Assembly: GCA_018623305.1 (NCBI GenBank)
Contig: JAAZVR010000053.1
Location: 1 to 7,085 of the forward strand
DNA length: 7,085 bases
From: Thiotrichales bacterium
GTDB lineage: Bacteria; Pseudomonadota; Gammaproteobacteria; JAAZVR01
Reading direction: 5' to 3'
The position numbers and the translations under genes are program-made. The notes beneath the pieces are model-generated. The model was not told where the DNA came from, searched no databases, and saw nothing but the letters and a program-made list of their open reading frames with translations. Every line of letters begins with the position of its first letter. The first letter of the stretch is position 1. Shown piece by piece: positions 1 through 6,160 of this stretch.

Positions 1-36
1 GCTATCATATCAGAATTAGTGGAGTTATTAGGTCTT

Positions 37-801
37 ATGAAAATCATATCCATCAATGTGAATGGGATTCGTGCGGCGCATCGCAAAGGCATGTATCCAT
101 GGTTAAAAGAACAAAATGCGGATGTTATTTGTTTGCAAGAAGTGCGTGCGCTTGAAGAACAATTAAACGAAGCGTTTTGCCTTGAGGGCTATCATCATTA
201 TTTTCGTCCAGCCGAGAAAAAAGGTTACAGTGGTGTGGCCATATTCAGTAAACATGAGCCGAGCTTGATAAATACTGAACTTGGCATAGAAACTGCGGAT
301 ATTGAAGGGCGTTATATAGAATCGATTGTGCAGGGTGTGCGAGTGATTTCGATGTATTGGCCCTCAGGTTCGTCGAGCGAGCAAGCGCAGGCGAAGAAAG
401 ATCAGTTGATGTTGGATATGAAGCCACATTTACAGGCGTGGCTTGAGGATGAAATTCCGACTGTGATTTGCGGTGATTGGAATATTGCGCACACGAAACA
501 AGATATTAAAAACTGGCGAGGTAATTTAAAGAATTCAGGTTTTTTACCGCACGAGCGTGAATGGTTATCTGAGTTGTTTGAGCAAGGTTGGGTGGATGCT
601 TTTCGGGTGATTAACCAAGAGGATCATCAATACACTTGGTGGTCGAATCGTGGACAGGCATGGGCGAATAACACGGGGTGGCGCATTGATTATCAAATTG
701 TAACCCCCGATTTGAAAGATAAGATTGAATGGGTTGATGTGTATCGGGATGAGCGATTTTCCGATCATGCGCCATTGAGTATGATTTATAAGGATGTGTA
801 A
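37..801 (+). CDS. xthA: Exodeoxyribonuclease III family nuclease (Crc-related branch, intact active site)
   Basis: A 254-residue endonuclease/exonuclease/phosphatase-fold protein, predicted to act in the cytoplasm on abasic sites and 3' ends in base-excision repair. All expected catalytic residues are visible: N7 in INVNGIRAA, E35 in CLQEVRA, Y107 in SMYWPSG, D147 and N149 in CGDWNIAH, D219 in WRIDYQ, and D243/H244 in FSDHAPL. The length fits the family (E. coli XthA has 268 residues). Segments such as DIKNWRG, GFLPHEREW, QYTWW and TGWRIDYQIVTPDL resemble Pseudomonas Crc more than E. coli XthA. Crc, however, has lost the metal-binding residues that are kept here, so I call a nuclease rather than a pure translational regulator. 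ATG 37 is chosen because MKIISINVNG is the family N-terminus; a GTG at 19 would add six unconserved residues. GGAG at 21-24 is a rather distant ribosome site. TATCAT at 3-8 could be a -10 element, but its -35 lies outside the window. First gene of a three-gene unit. Confidence 0.93.
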   Translation: MKIISINVNGIRAAHRKGMYPWLKEQNADVICLQEVRALEEQLNEAFCLEGYHHYFRPAEKKGYSGVAIFSKHEPSLINTELGIETADIEGRYIESIVQGVRVISMYWPSGSSSEQAQAKKDQLMLDMKPHLQAWLEDEIPTVICGDWNIAHTKQDIKNWRGNLKNSGFLPHEREWLSELFEQGWVDAFRVINQEDHQYTWWSNRGQAWANNTGWRIDYQIVTPDLKDKIEWVDVYRDERFSDHAPLSMIYKDV

Positions 802-1218
802 ATGAAAGCACTTGTAGCAATTGTATTGTTGGCTTTTTCAAATTTTGTGATGGCAGATGATAAGCAGGTAATTGAAGCTTTGCCAGATACGGCTTTGGCG
901 AATTTAACGGCTAAAATGGGTGTTGTTAGAGGCGATGTTATTGGCGGGGTGCACAACGATAATGAGCAGTGGCACGTTAAATCGGTGGTTTTTCGTCTAT
1001 ATATTGATGACGATACGCAAGACCATGAGTTGGACATGCTGACTTCGAAAGGTAAGCCGCAGATGCTTGCACCCAATAAACAGGGCTTTATCAAGCTTAA
1101 GTTAATCACGCCGCATGTCGAAACCTTGCACTGGAAAATTTTGGGTGCAAAAGGTTATATCGTGCGCGATTCAGAACAAGAAAAAAATGAGCATATGAGA
1201 TGGCAGATTCAGTATTAA
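802..1218 (+). CDS. Small exported protein of unknown function
   Basis: A 138-residue protein that I do not recognise. Residues 1-18 form a clear Sec signal peptide: a lysine at position 2, a hydrophobic run from A3 to about A18, and a V-M-A motif before Asp-Asp that fits signal peptidase I cleavage after A18. There is no lipobox cysteine, and the protein has no cysteine at all. The mature part (about 120 residues) is probably periplasmic, has no further membrane segment, and alternates short hydrophobic stretches with polar turns (for example WHVKSVVFRLYI and KQGFIKLKLITP), which suggests a small beta-sandwich. The start is well supported: AAGGA at 790-794 lies seven bases before ATG 802, and the ATG directly follows the TAA of the nuclease gene. 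The 3' end overlaps queF by 19 bases. Coupling to both neighbours argues for a real, co-transcribed gene, but a link to DNA repair or queuosine synthesis is not implied by its sequence. Confidence 0.8.
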   Translation: MKALVAIVLLAFSNFVMADDKQVIEALPDTALANLTAKMGVVRGDVIGGVHNDNEQWHVKSVVFRLYIDDDTQDHELDMLTSKGKPQMLAPNKQGFIKLKLITPHVETLHWKILGAKGYIVRDSEQEKNEHMRWQIQY

Positions 1219-2027
1219 GTCACATTCCGTTGGGTAAAACAACCGAGTATTGTTCGCGTTACAACCCAGAATTATTATGCCCAGTCCCACGCCAACTGAA
1301 ACGGGATGAATTGGGTTTGACTGGTGAGATGCCGTTTCAAGGCGAAGATATTTGGAACGGGTATGAACTGTCTTGGCTAAATATGAAAGGCAAGCCTTGC
1401 GTAGCTCTTTTGGAATGCCGTGTGCCGTGTACGACGCCGAATATTATTGAATCTAAGTCGTTTAAGTTGTACTTGAACTCGTTCAATCAGACTCGATTTA
1501 ATTCGGTTGATGATGTGGAGTCAATTTTGGCGGAAGATTTGTCTGCGTGTGCAGGGGGCAATGTTCAGGTTGAGATTCATAGCTTAGACAGTGAAGATTT
1601 TGTGATTCATCACTTGGCGGGCGAGTGTATTGATGATTTGGATATTGAAATTAACGAATATGCTTTGTCTCCCGAGTTATTGAAAGCGGATGAAGCAGCT
1701 GAATTAACAACCGAAGTCTTAGTCAGTCATTTATTGAAAAGTAATTGTTTAGTGACTTCTCAACCAGACTGGGCAAGTGTTCAGATCGAATATTTTGGGC
1801 ATCCAATTGATCGAGAGGCTTTGCTGAGGTATCTAATTTCTTTCCGCGAGCATAATGAGTTTCATGAGCAATGTGTGGAGCGAATTTTTACTGACCTTAT
1901 GAAATATTGTCAGCCGAAAGAATTGACAGTTTATGCGCGTTACACCCGTCGTGGTGGCTTGGATATTAATCCATATCGTTCGACGAGTTCGGAAAGCCAA
2001 CCTAATCTGCGTTTATCACGTCAATAA
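1200..2027 (+). CDS. queF: NADPH-dependent 7-cyano-7-deazaguanine reductase (preQ0 reductase)
   Basis: Reduces preQ0 to preQ1 with two NADPH, the step before preQ1 is inserted into tRNA on the way to queuosine; cytoplasmic. At 275 residues it is the bimodular tunnelling-fold form (E. coli QueF has 282). The N-terminal module carries LGKTTEY (11-17) and DIWNGYELSWLN (50-61), followed by the substrate-binding family signature ESKSFKLYLNSFNQTRF starting at E84. The C-terminal module has the nucleophile C183 in LLKSNCLVTSQPDW, general acid D190, H222/E223 in NEFHEQCVERIF, and the ending YARYTRRGGLDINPYRS. ATG 1200 is preferred because its distance to the LGKTTEY motif matches the family, although the ribosome site is weak (TGAG at 1188-1191) and the start lies inside the upstream gene, so translational coupling is likely. 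No preQ1 riboswitch can sit directly upstream, because that DNA is coding. Last gene of the + strand unit. Confidence 0.97.
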   Translation: MADSVLSHIPLGKTTEYCSRYNPELLCPVPRQLKRDELGLTGEMPFQGEDIWNGYELSWLNMKGKPCVALLECRVPCTTPNIIESKSFKLYLNSFNQTRFNSVDDVESILAEDLSACAGGNVQVEIHSLDSEDFVIHHLAGECIDDLDIEINEYALSPELLKADEAAELTTEVLVSHLLKSNCLVTSQPDWASVQIEYFGHPIDREALLRYLISFREHNEFHEQCVERIFTDLMKYCQPKELTVYARYTRRGGLDINPYRSTSSESQPNLRLSRQ

Positions 2028-2051
2028 GTTTTCCTTCCCTATAAACAAAGT

Positions 2052-2069
2052 GAGCGCCTTTCGGCGCTC
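2052..2069 (-). terminator. Hairpin between convergent queF and nrdA, probable nrdBA terminator
   Basis: A perfect seven-base-pair inverted repeat, GAGCGCC at 2052-2058 and GGCGCTC at 2063-2069, with a four-base loop. Read on the - strand the loop is GAAA, a stable GNRA tetraloop, and the stem is followed by ACTTTGTTTATAG, a broken T-tract. Read on the + strand it is followed by a G-rich run without T. It therefore fits a terminator for nrdA (stop at 2091) better than one for queF, although it may slow transcription from both sides. Confidence 0.65.
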
Positions 2070-2090
2070 GGGGGGAGGGTATTTGTGAAT

Positions 2091-3761
2091 TTAGGCTTCA
2101 CAGGCCTTACATACTCGCTGTTGGTTAAGCTTTTGAGCCGCATTCATACTATGTTGATAGTACAGCGACTTGATGCCAAGTTTCCAAGCAGCAATGTAGA
2201 ACTGGTTAATGTCTTTTACTGATGTATCTGGGTGAACCATGATGTTCAGTGATTGACCTTGATCGATATAAGGCTGGCGAACTGCCGCTTGTTCGATGAT
2301 GCTCATCTGATCGATTTCAGGGAATGTTTTAAAGACGTCTTTTTCATCTTCAGTTAAGAAATCTAAATGCTGAACGGATCCATCATGGTCGCGGATATCA
2401 CGCCATACGTCTTTGTTGTTCATGCCTTTTTCTTCTAACAAGGCCTCCAAGAATGGATTCTTGATGGTTGTTTTCAGTTTAGCAATATCTTTCACGTAAC
2501 AATTTGACCAAATAGGCTCAATGCCTTGAGAGACTTGACCTAGGATAAATGCAGACGAAGTTGTTGGCGCGATTGCATTCAAAGTCGAATTGCGACGACC
2601 GTATCCTTTCATCATTTCAGGCTCGCCTAGTTTTTCCGCTAATTCTTCGGAGGCTTTATATGAGCGATCTTTGATGAATTTAAAAATTTCTAAATTTAAT
2701 TTAGCAGCTTCTTGGCTTTCCCATGAAATCATTTTTGACTGCAATAATGAGTGCCAGCCTAGAACACCTAAACCTAGCGCTCGGTTTTCTTTGGTGAAAT
2801 CGTAGGCCTTCTTCATGAACTCAAATGTCAACTGATCTTCACGGTTATCAGCGTCGCGATAGACTTCTAATTTCTCCAAGAACTCAGTGATGACTGCGTC
2901 TAGGAAATACACCATGGTTTCAACTGCATCAGTGTCTTTCCATTTATCGTAGTGCAACATGTTGATTGACGACAGCACGCAGACAAACGACCATTTTTCA
3001 TTCGTCGGAAGCATGATTTCAGTACATAAATTCGAAGCATGAATCTTCAAGTTGTGGTCTTTGTACACATCAACCGTATTGTTGTTCGCGTTGTCGCGGA
3101 ACATGATGTATGGATAACCTAATTCACCTCGGCGTTGGATGACCTTTGCCCAAAGCGCACGTTTTTTAGGGTCTCCTTCAATCATGGAATCCATCCACTC
3201 ATCGCTAACGGTAACGCCATGAGTCAATTCTTGAATTGGGTTACCTTCAGAACCAATATCCAAAAATTCATCTGCATCTGGGTGCTCAATCGGCAAATAA
3301 GGTGCAAAACGACCACGACGAACCGAGCCTTGTGAGACAACATCGACCATGGCTTCAAAAAGCTGCATAAAATGAACTGAGCCTGAAGAGTGTCCGTTGT
3401 TGGTGATGGATGCACCGCGATGACGTAGATTGCCAAAATAACCTGATGTACCACCGCCCAATTTCGACATCATGCCGACTTCACTTTGCGTATAAAGAAT
3501 ATCACCGATGTTGTCCGCTAAGTTTGAACCGTAACAACTAATAGGTAGGCCTCGTTCTTTACCAAAATTTGACCAAACAGGAGAGGCTAAAGAGTAAAAG
3601 CCTTCTTCCATATAACCATAAAACTTATCAGAGTAACCCTCGATGCCTAGAATAGCTTCAGCGCGATCCGCAATTTCACGGATGCGATCTTCTGCACTCA
3701 TGCCTTCTTCTAGGTAGCCGCCAGAAAGGAATTTTCGGCTGTTTTCAGTTAACCATTTCAT
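2091..3761 (-). CDS. nrdA: Class I ribonucleoside-diphosphate reductase, catalytic alpha subunit, without ATP-cone
   Basis: Reduces ribonucleoside diphosphates to deoxyribonucleotides. All catalytic elements are visible in 556 residues: redox cysteine C76 (PISCYGS), N244/C246/E248 (ASNLCTEI, with the thiyl-radical cysteine), second redox cysteine C261 (FVCVLSSIN), the radical-transfer pair Y534-Y535 (KSLYYQHS), and a C-terminal CKAC pair (C551, C554) that would be re-reduced by thioredoxin or glutaredoxin. E. coli NrdA has 761 residues. Here the N-terminal ATP-cone is absent, and the protein starts with MKWLTENSRKFL and reaches the first active-site cysteine by residue 76. This is not a truncation: the same N-terminus is, as I recall, typical of Bacteroidetes NrdA proteins paired with cone-bearing NrdB. 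ATG 3761 is chosen over an in-frame GTG at 3812 that lies inside nrdB. The ribosome site is weak (GCGAG, eight bases upstream), so coupling to nrdB, 25 bases upstream, is likely. Confidence 0.96.
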   Translation of the reverse strand: MKWLTENSRKFLSGGYLEEGMSAEDRIREIADRAEAILGIEGYSDKFYGYMEEGFYSLASPVWSNFGKERGLPISCYGSNLADNIGDILYTQSEVGMMSKLGGGTSGYFGNLRHRGASITNNGHSSGSVHFMQLFEAMVDVVSQGSVRRGRFAPYLPIEHPDADEFLDIGSEGNPIQELTHGVTVSDEWMDSMIEGDPKKRALWAKVIQRRGELGYPYIMFRDNANNNTVDVYKDHNLKIHASNLCTEIMLPTNEKWSFVCVLSSINMLHYDKWKDTDAVETMVYFLDAVITEFLEKLEVYRDADNREDQLTFEFMKKAYDFTKENRALGLGVLGWHSLLQSKMISWESQEAAKLNLEIFKFIKDRSYKASEELAEKLGEPEMMKGYGRRNSTLNAIAPTTSSAFILGQVSQGIEPIWSNCYVKDIAKLKTTIKNPFLEALLEEKGMNNKDVWRDIRDHDGSVQHLDFLTEDEKDVFKTFPEIDQMSIIEQAAVRQPYIDQGQSLNIMVHPDTSVKDINQFYIAAWKLGIKSLYYQHSMNAAQKLNQQRVCKACEA

Positions 3762-3786
3762 TTTTATAACTCGCTTGTTACGGAGG

Positions 3787-5061
3787 TTAGAATAAATCGT
3801 CAGCAGTGACACTCTTCGAACGTTTGTTGTAGTTCACCGAGCGTTTTACAAAGAAATCACCATGTTTTGTACCAATGATTTCATCATCGAACCACTCTGT
3901 TTTTTCCAATGCAGATTCGTCCACATCAAATACAGGCTCGATATTAATGCCATTCAAAGAGCGGTTAAATCGGTCTTTGATGAATTCTTTAACTTGGCGT
4001 TTAGGAAGGAAATCAATTTCACCTTCTTCGAAAATCCAATCAATAATTTCACTTTCTGCTTTGTAGGCCTGCTTACAAAGTGAACGAACAACAGAAGCGT
4101 GGGTCTCATCGAACCAATCAGGGTTCTCTTTCTTGATTTCCTGAATAAGATCTGTACCAAAATTACCATGAATCTGTTCTTCTTTCGAAGTTGCTTCGAC
4201 CACATTTGAAATGCCTTTCAACATGTTTTTATGCTTGTTGAATGACATGATAATTAAGAATTGCGAGAACAGTGAAACGTGCTCAATAAATAGAGCAAAC
4301 AACAGAATAGATTCCGCGTATTCCTGGTTGTCATCACTGTTGGCATTTTTCAATGCCGCTTCTAGGTAGCGAACACGCTTCATGATGACCGGGTTGTTTT
4401 TTAGGTTTTCGAATTCTTCGTTCAGACCCAGAATTTCCAGCAAATGTGAGTAAGCATCATGGTGGCGGACTTCAGATTCAGCAAACGTGGAGCCAACCGA
4501 ACCAATTTCTGGTTTTGGCATTTTGCTGTATACATTGCCCCAAAATGTTTTTACAGACACCTCAATTTGAGAAATGGCCAACATCGTACGTTTAATGGCT
4601 TCTCGTTCAACGTGATCTAGATTCGCTTTGAAATCTTGAATGTCGCTCGTGTAGTTGAATTCAGTGTGAATCCAATAAGAGTGACGAATGGCATCGACAT
4701 ACTCCAAAAACTCAGGGTATTCATAAGGCTTGAGATTGACTCGTTTTTCAAAGATATTTTTCTTACGTTTACGAGCTTGTTCGTCACGATAAAGAATGTA
4801 AGCTTTTGCTACTTCGTGGAAGCTCGATGACATTAGCTTTTCTTCAACGATGTTTTGAATGCCTTCGATGGAAGGCGTGTAACGTTCGTCCGTTTGCTTA
4901 ATGTGTTCAAGAACAGCTAAAACTTCATTTGAAATCTTTTCTGCGTCTTCACGAGAGCCAGTGTTGACCGCTGTCATGGCTTTGCAAACAGCTTGAGTGA
5001 TTTTATCTTGTCTGAACGGCTTTAAACTTCCATCGCGCTTAGCAACGTGCGTAATTTGCAT
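3787..5061 (-). CDS. nrdB: Class I ribonucleotide reductase radical-generating beta subunit with N-terminal ATP-cone
   Basis: A 424-residue ferritin-like subunit, about 50 residues longer than E. coli NrdB (376) because of an N-terminal ATP-cone at about residues 1-100: THVAKRDGSLKPFRQDKI (4-21), then IQNIVEEKL, ending in VAKAYILYRDEQARKRKK. The catalytic domain carries the probable dimetal ligands E167, E197, H200 (SEVRHHDAY), E260 (ALFIEHVSLF), E295 and H298 (KEEQIH). Y204 occupies the position of the E. coli radical tyrosine Y122. W130 probably corresponds to W48, and Y411 near the C-terminus may serve in radical transfer to NrdA. The first ligand is a glutamate rather than the aspartate of E. 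coli. In the family members characterised from Leeuwenhoekiella, the cone binds dATP and drives inactive oligomers through NrdB. ATG 5061 has AAAAGG at 5072-5077, ten bases upstream. Promoter-proximal gene of the nrdBA operon. Confidence 0.96.
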   Translation of the reverse strand: MQITHVAKRDGSLKPFRQDKITQAVCKAMTAVNTGSREDAEKISNEVLAVLEHIKQTDERYTPSIEGIQNIVEEKLMSSSFHEVAKAYILYRDEQARKRKKNIFEKRVNLKPYEYPEFLEYVDAIRHSYWIHTEFNYTSDIQDFKANLDHVEREAIKRTMLAISQIEVSVKTFWGNVYSKMPKPEIGSVGSTFAESEVRHHDAYSHLLEILGLNEEFENLKNNPVIMKRVRYLEAALKNANSDDNQEYAESILLFALFIEHVSLFSQFLIIMSFNKHKNMLKGISNVVEATSKEEQIHGNFGTDLIQEIKKENPDWFDETHASVVRSLCKQAYKAESEIIDWIFEEGEIDFLPKRQVKEFIKDRFNRSLNGINIEPVFDVDESALEKTEWFDDEIIGTKHGDFFVKRSVNYNKRSKSVTADDLF

Positions 5062-5103
5062 CTTTAAAATACCTTTTAAGTAAAACAGTCAAAATCTAAC
5101 AAA

Positions 5104-5119
5104 ACACAACATATAGTGT
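5104..5119. promoter_or_regulatory. NrdR box 2, downstream partner site in the nrdB leader
   Basis: ACACAACATATAGTGT keeps the ACAC and GTGT ends and the AT-rich centre of the NrdR operator but is an imperfect palindrome. It lies about 13 to 29 bases downstream of the predicted transcription start, and its start is 31 bases from that of the perfect box, so both would face the same side of the helix. Tandem sites of this kind are typical of NrdR-controlled operons. Confidence 0.85.
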
Positions 5120-5134
5120 TTATTTTTAATATGC

Positions 5135-5150
5135 ACACAATATATTGTGT
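5135..5150. promoter_or_regulatory. NrdR box 1, perfect palindrome covering the nrdBA -10 element
   Basis: ACACAATATATTGTGT is a perfect 16-base palindrome matching the known NrdR operator pattern (ACAC, AT-rich centre, GTGT). NrdR is the zinc-finger/ATP-cone repressor that shuts down ribonucleotide reductase genes when dATP is high. The site overlaps the -10 hexamer and pairs with a second box exactly 31 bases away, the usual three-helical-turn spacing. Confidence 0.88.
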
Positions 5151-5167
5151 TTTGATGTTTCGGTCAA
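5139..5167 (-). promoter_or_regulatory. Sigma70-type promoter of nrdBA
   Basis: On the - strand, TTGACC (5167-5162) and TATATT (5144-5139) are separated by exactly 17 bases. Each hexamer differs from the consensus at one position. Transcription would start near 5132, giving a leader of about 70 bases before the nrdB ATG at 5061. The -10 hexamer lies wholly inside the upstream NrdR operator, which explains how a repressor would block it. Assigned by eye; no start site has been measured. Confidence 0.75.
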
Positions 5168-5188
5168 TAAGGCTAAAGACGAATAACC

Positions 5189-5197
5189 TGTGCATAA
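5189..5197 (-). promoter_or_regulatory. DnaA box upstream of nrdBA
   Basis: TTATGCACA on the - strand matches the TTATNCACA DnaA-box consensus at every position. It lies about 20 bases upstream of the predicted -35 hexamer, a position suited to activation or modulation by DnaA-ATP. E. coli nrdAB also has DnaA boxes upstream of its promoter. Confidence 0.65.
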
Positions 5198-5200
5198 CTT

Positions 5201-5209
5201 TGTGAATAA
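5201..5209 (-). promoter_or_regulatory. Second DnaA box upstream of nrdBA
   Basis: TTATTCACA on the - strand again matches TTATNCACA, in the same orientation as the neighbouring box and 12 bases from it start to start. Two consensus sites so close together in a short intergenic region support a real DnaA-binding cluster more than a chance match would. This box lies just upstream of the promoter and close to the prmA terminator. Confidence 0.65.
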
Positions 5210-5216
5210 CGGGGAT

Positions 5217-5239
5217 AAAAAACGCCCCAGTGGGGCGTT
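5217..5239 (-). terminator. Rho-independent terminator of the accC-prmA unit
   Basis: An eight-base-pair GC-rich stem, AACGCCCC (5221-5228) and GGGGCGTT (5232-5239), with a three-base loop. Read on the - strand the stem runs into a run of six T (5222-5217). It lies about 35 bases past the prmA stop codon and upstream of the nrdBA promoter, so it should end accC-prmA transcription and keep it out of nrdBA. Confidence 0.88.
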
Positions 5240-5271
5240 AAGCAGGCAGTAAAAAAATTTACTTTTTAGCC

Positions 5272-6156
5272 TTAAATTTTTTTATGACCACGCAAGCGAA
5301 TCCAATCCTCTTTTTGTTTGACAGGATCCAATTTGAATGTATCTTGATAGCATTCGACAAGTGAGTTAGCCTGATCAGACAATAAGCCAGAAAGAACTAA
5401 ATCACCATTCTGTTTTGTGGCTTTTGCAAGCACAGGTTTGAGTGACTGTAACGGGCCCGCTAAAATATTAGCTATCGTAATGTCAAAGCTTTCGCTGTCG
5501 TCAAAGTCTTCTGGTAAAGACACCTCAACTTCAACACCATTTTTTTCGGCATTTACCCGAGTCGCAGTCAGTGCCTGTGGATCGATATCGACACCGACGA
5601 CACGTTTGGCACCCAATAGAGCCGCGGCAACACCGAGCACACCTGAACCACAACCGTAATCCAACACAGTTTTGCCAGTAAGATCAACGCTGTCTAACCA
5701 CTCTAAGCATAAAGCTGTGGTTGGATGAGTGCCTGTACCAAATGCAAGACCTGGATCTAAAAGTAAATTGACTGCATCGGGTTCGGGTGGCTCAATCCAA
5801 CTTGGAACGATCCATAGGCGTTCACCAAATTGCATTGGCTTGAAGTGATCCATCCATGCTCGAATCCAGTCTTTATCTTCGAGAATTTCAGCTCGCAATG
5901 GGTAAAGTTTTGCATCCAATAAAGGCATTTCAGCGTAAAAGGCTTGAACCAGCGCATCCGAGTCAGAGCCCGCAGGAAACAATCCTGTGACACGTGTATT
6001 TTGCCACAGCGGTGGGGTACCTAAATCGGGCGCGTAAATCGGGTTGTCTTCACAATCCTGAAAAGTCACGGATAAAGCACCAATCATCATTAACGAATCA
6101 GAGCAAGCTTCCGCTTGCTCTGGGTCAACGTGGATATACAGTTGAATCCAACTCAT
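5272..6156 (-). CDS. prmA: Ribosomal protein L11 methyltransferase
   Basis: A cytoplasmic S-adenosylmethionine-dependent enzyme that trimethylates amino groups of ribosomal protein L11. It has 294 residues, the normal length (E. coli 293). The N-terminal L11-binding domain begins MSWIQLYIHV. A linker follows with EDKDWIRAWMDHFKP (93-107), then the catalytic domain with the family signature LDPGLAFGTGTHPTT (133-147), SAM-binding motif I VLDYGCGSGVLGVAAALLGA (164-183), the acidic residue of motif II in GVDIDP (188-193), and the motif IV-like ITIANILAGPL (227-237). ATG 6156 lies four bases after the accC stop. Its ribosome site would be the AGG inside the end of accC, so coupled translation is likely. 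Last gene of its unit: a strong terminator follows instead of the dusB-fis pair often found after prmA in gammaproteobacteria. Confidence 0.97.
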   Translation of the reverse strand: MSWIQLYIHVDPEQAEACSDSLMMIGALSVTFQDCEDNPIYAPDLGTPPLWQNTRVTGLFPAGSDSDALVQAFYAEMPLLDAKLYPLRAEILEDKDWIRAWMDHFKPMQFGERLWIVPSWIEPPEPDAVNLLLDPGLAFGTGTHPTTALCLEWLDSVDLTGKTVLDYGCGSGVLGVAAALLGAKRVVGVDIDPQALTATRVNAEKNGVEVEVSLPEDFDDSESFDITIANILAGPLQSLKPVLAKATKQNGDLVLSGLLSDQANSLVECYQDTFKLDPVKQKEDWIRLRGHKKI

Positions 6157-6160
6157 CTAA

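Noticed and set aside
786..1109. 107-codon open frame on the - strand opposite the small exported protein
   Set aside because: It lies antisense to a gene with a good ribosome site and signal peptide, and its translation is cysteine- and serine-rich with no recognisable motif.
1100..1199. Possible preQ1 riboswitch before queF
   Set aside because: The DNA just upstream of queF is the coding 3' end of the previous gene, and I see no preQ1 aptamer pattern in it.
3224..3454. 76-codon - strand frame inside nrdA
   Set aside because: It is an out-of-frame reading of the conserved catalytic region of nrdA, with no domain of its own.
2091..3761. nrdA as a truncated gene, because it is about 200 residues shorter than E. 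coli NrdA
   Set aside because: All catalytic cysteines, the tyrosine pair and the C-terminal cysteine pair are present, and the missing ATP-cone is found on NrdB, so this is an alternative architecture.
3762..3812. Longer nrdA start at GTG 3812, overlapping nrdB
   Set aside because: The extra 17 residues have no family match and no ribosome site, while MKWLTENSRKF from ATG 3761 is the expected N-terminus.
3954..4205. 83-codon - strand frame inside nrdB
   Set aside because: It is a shifted reading of nrdB, which is intact and conserved across this stretch.
5248..5263. AT-rich inverted repeat AGTAAA/TTTACT just past prmA
   Set aside because: Six AT-dominated pairs are too weak to call; the GC-rich hairpin at 5221-5239 is the convincing terminator.
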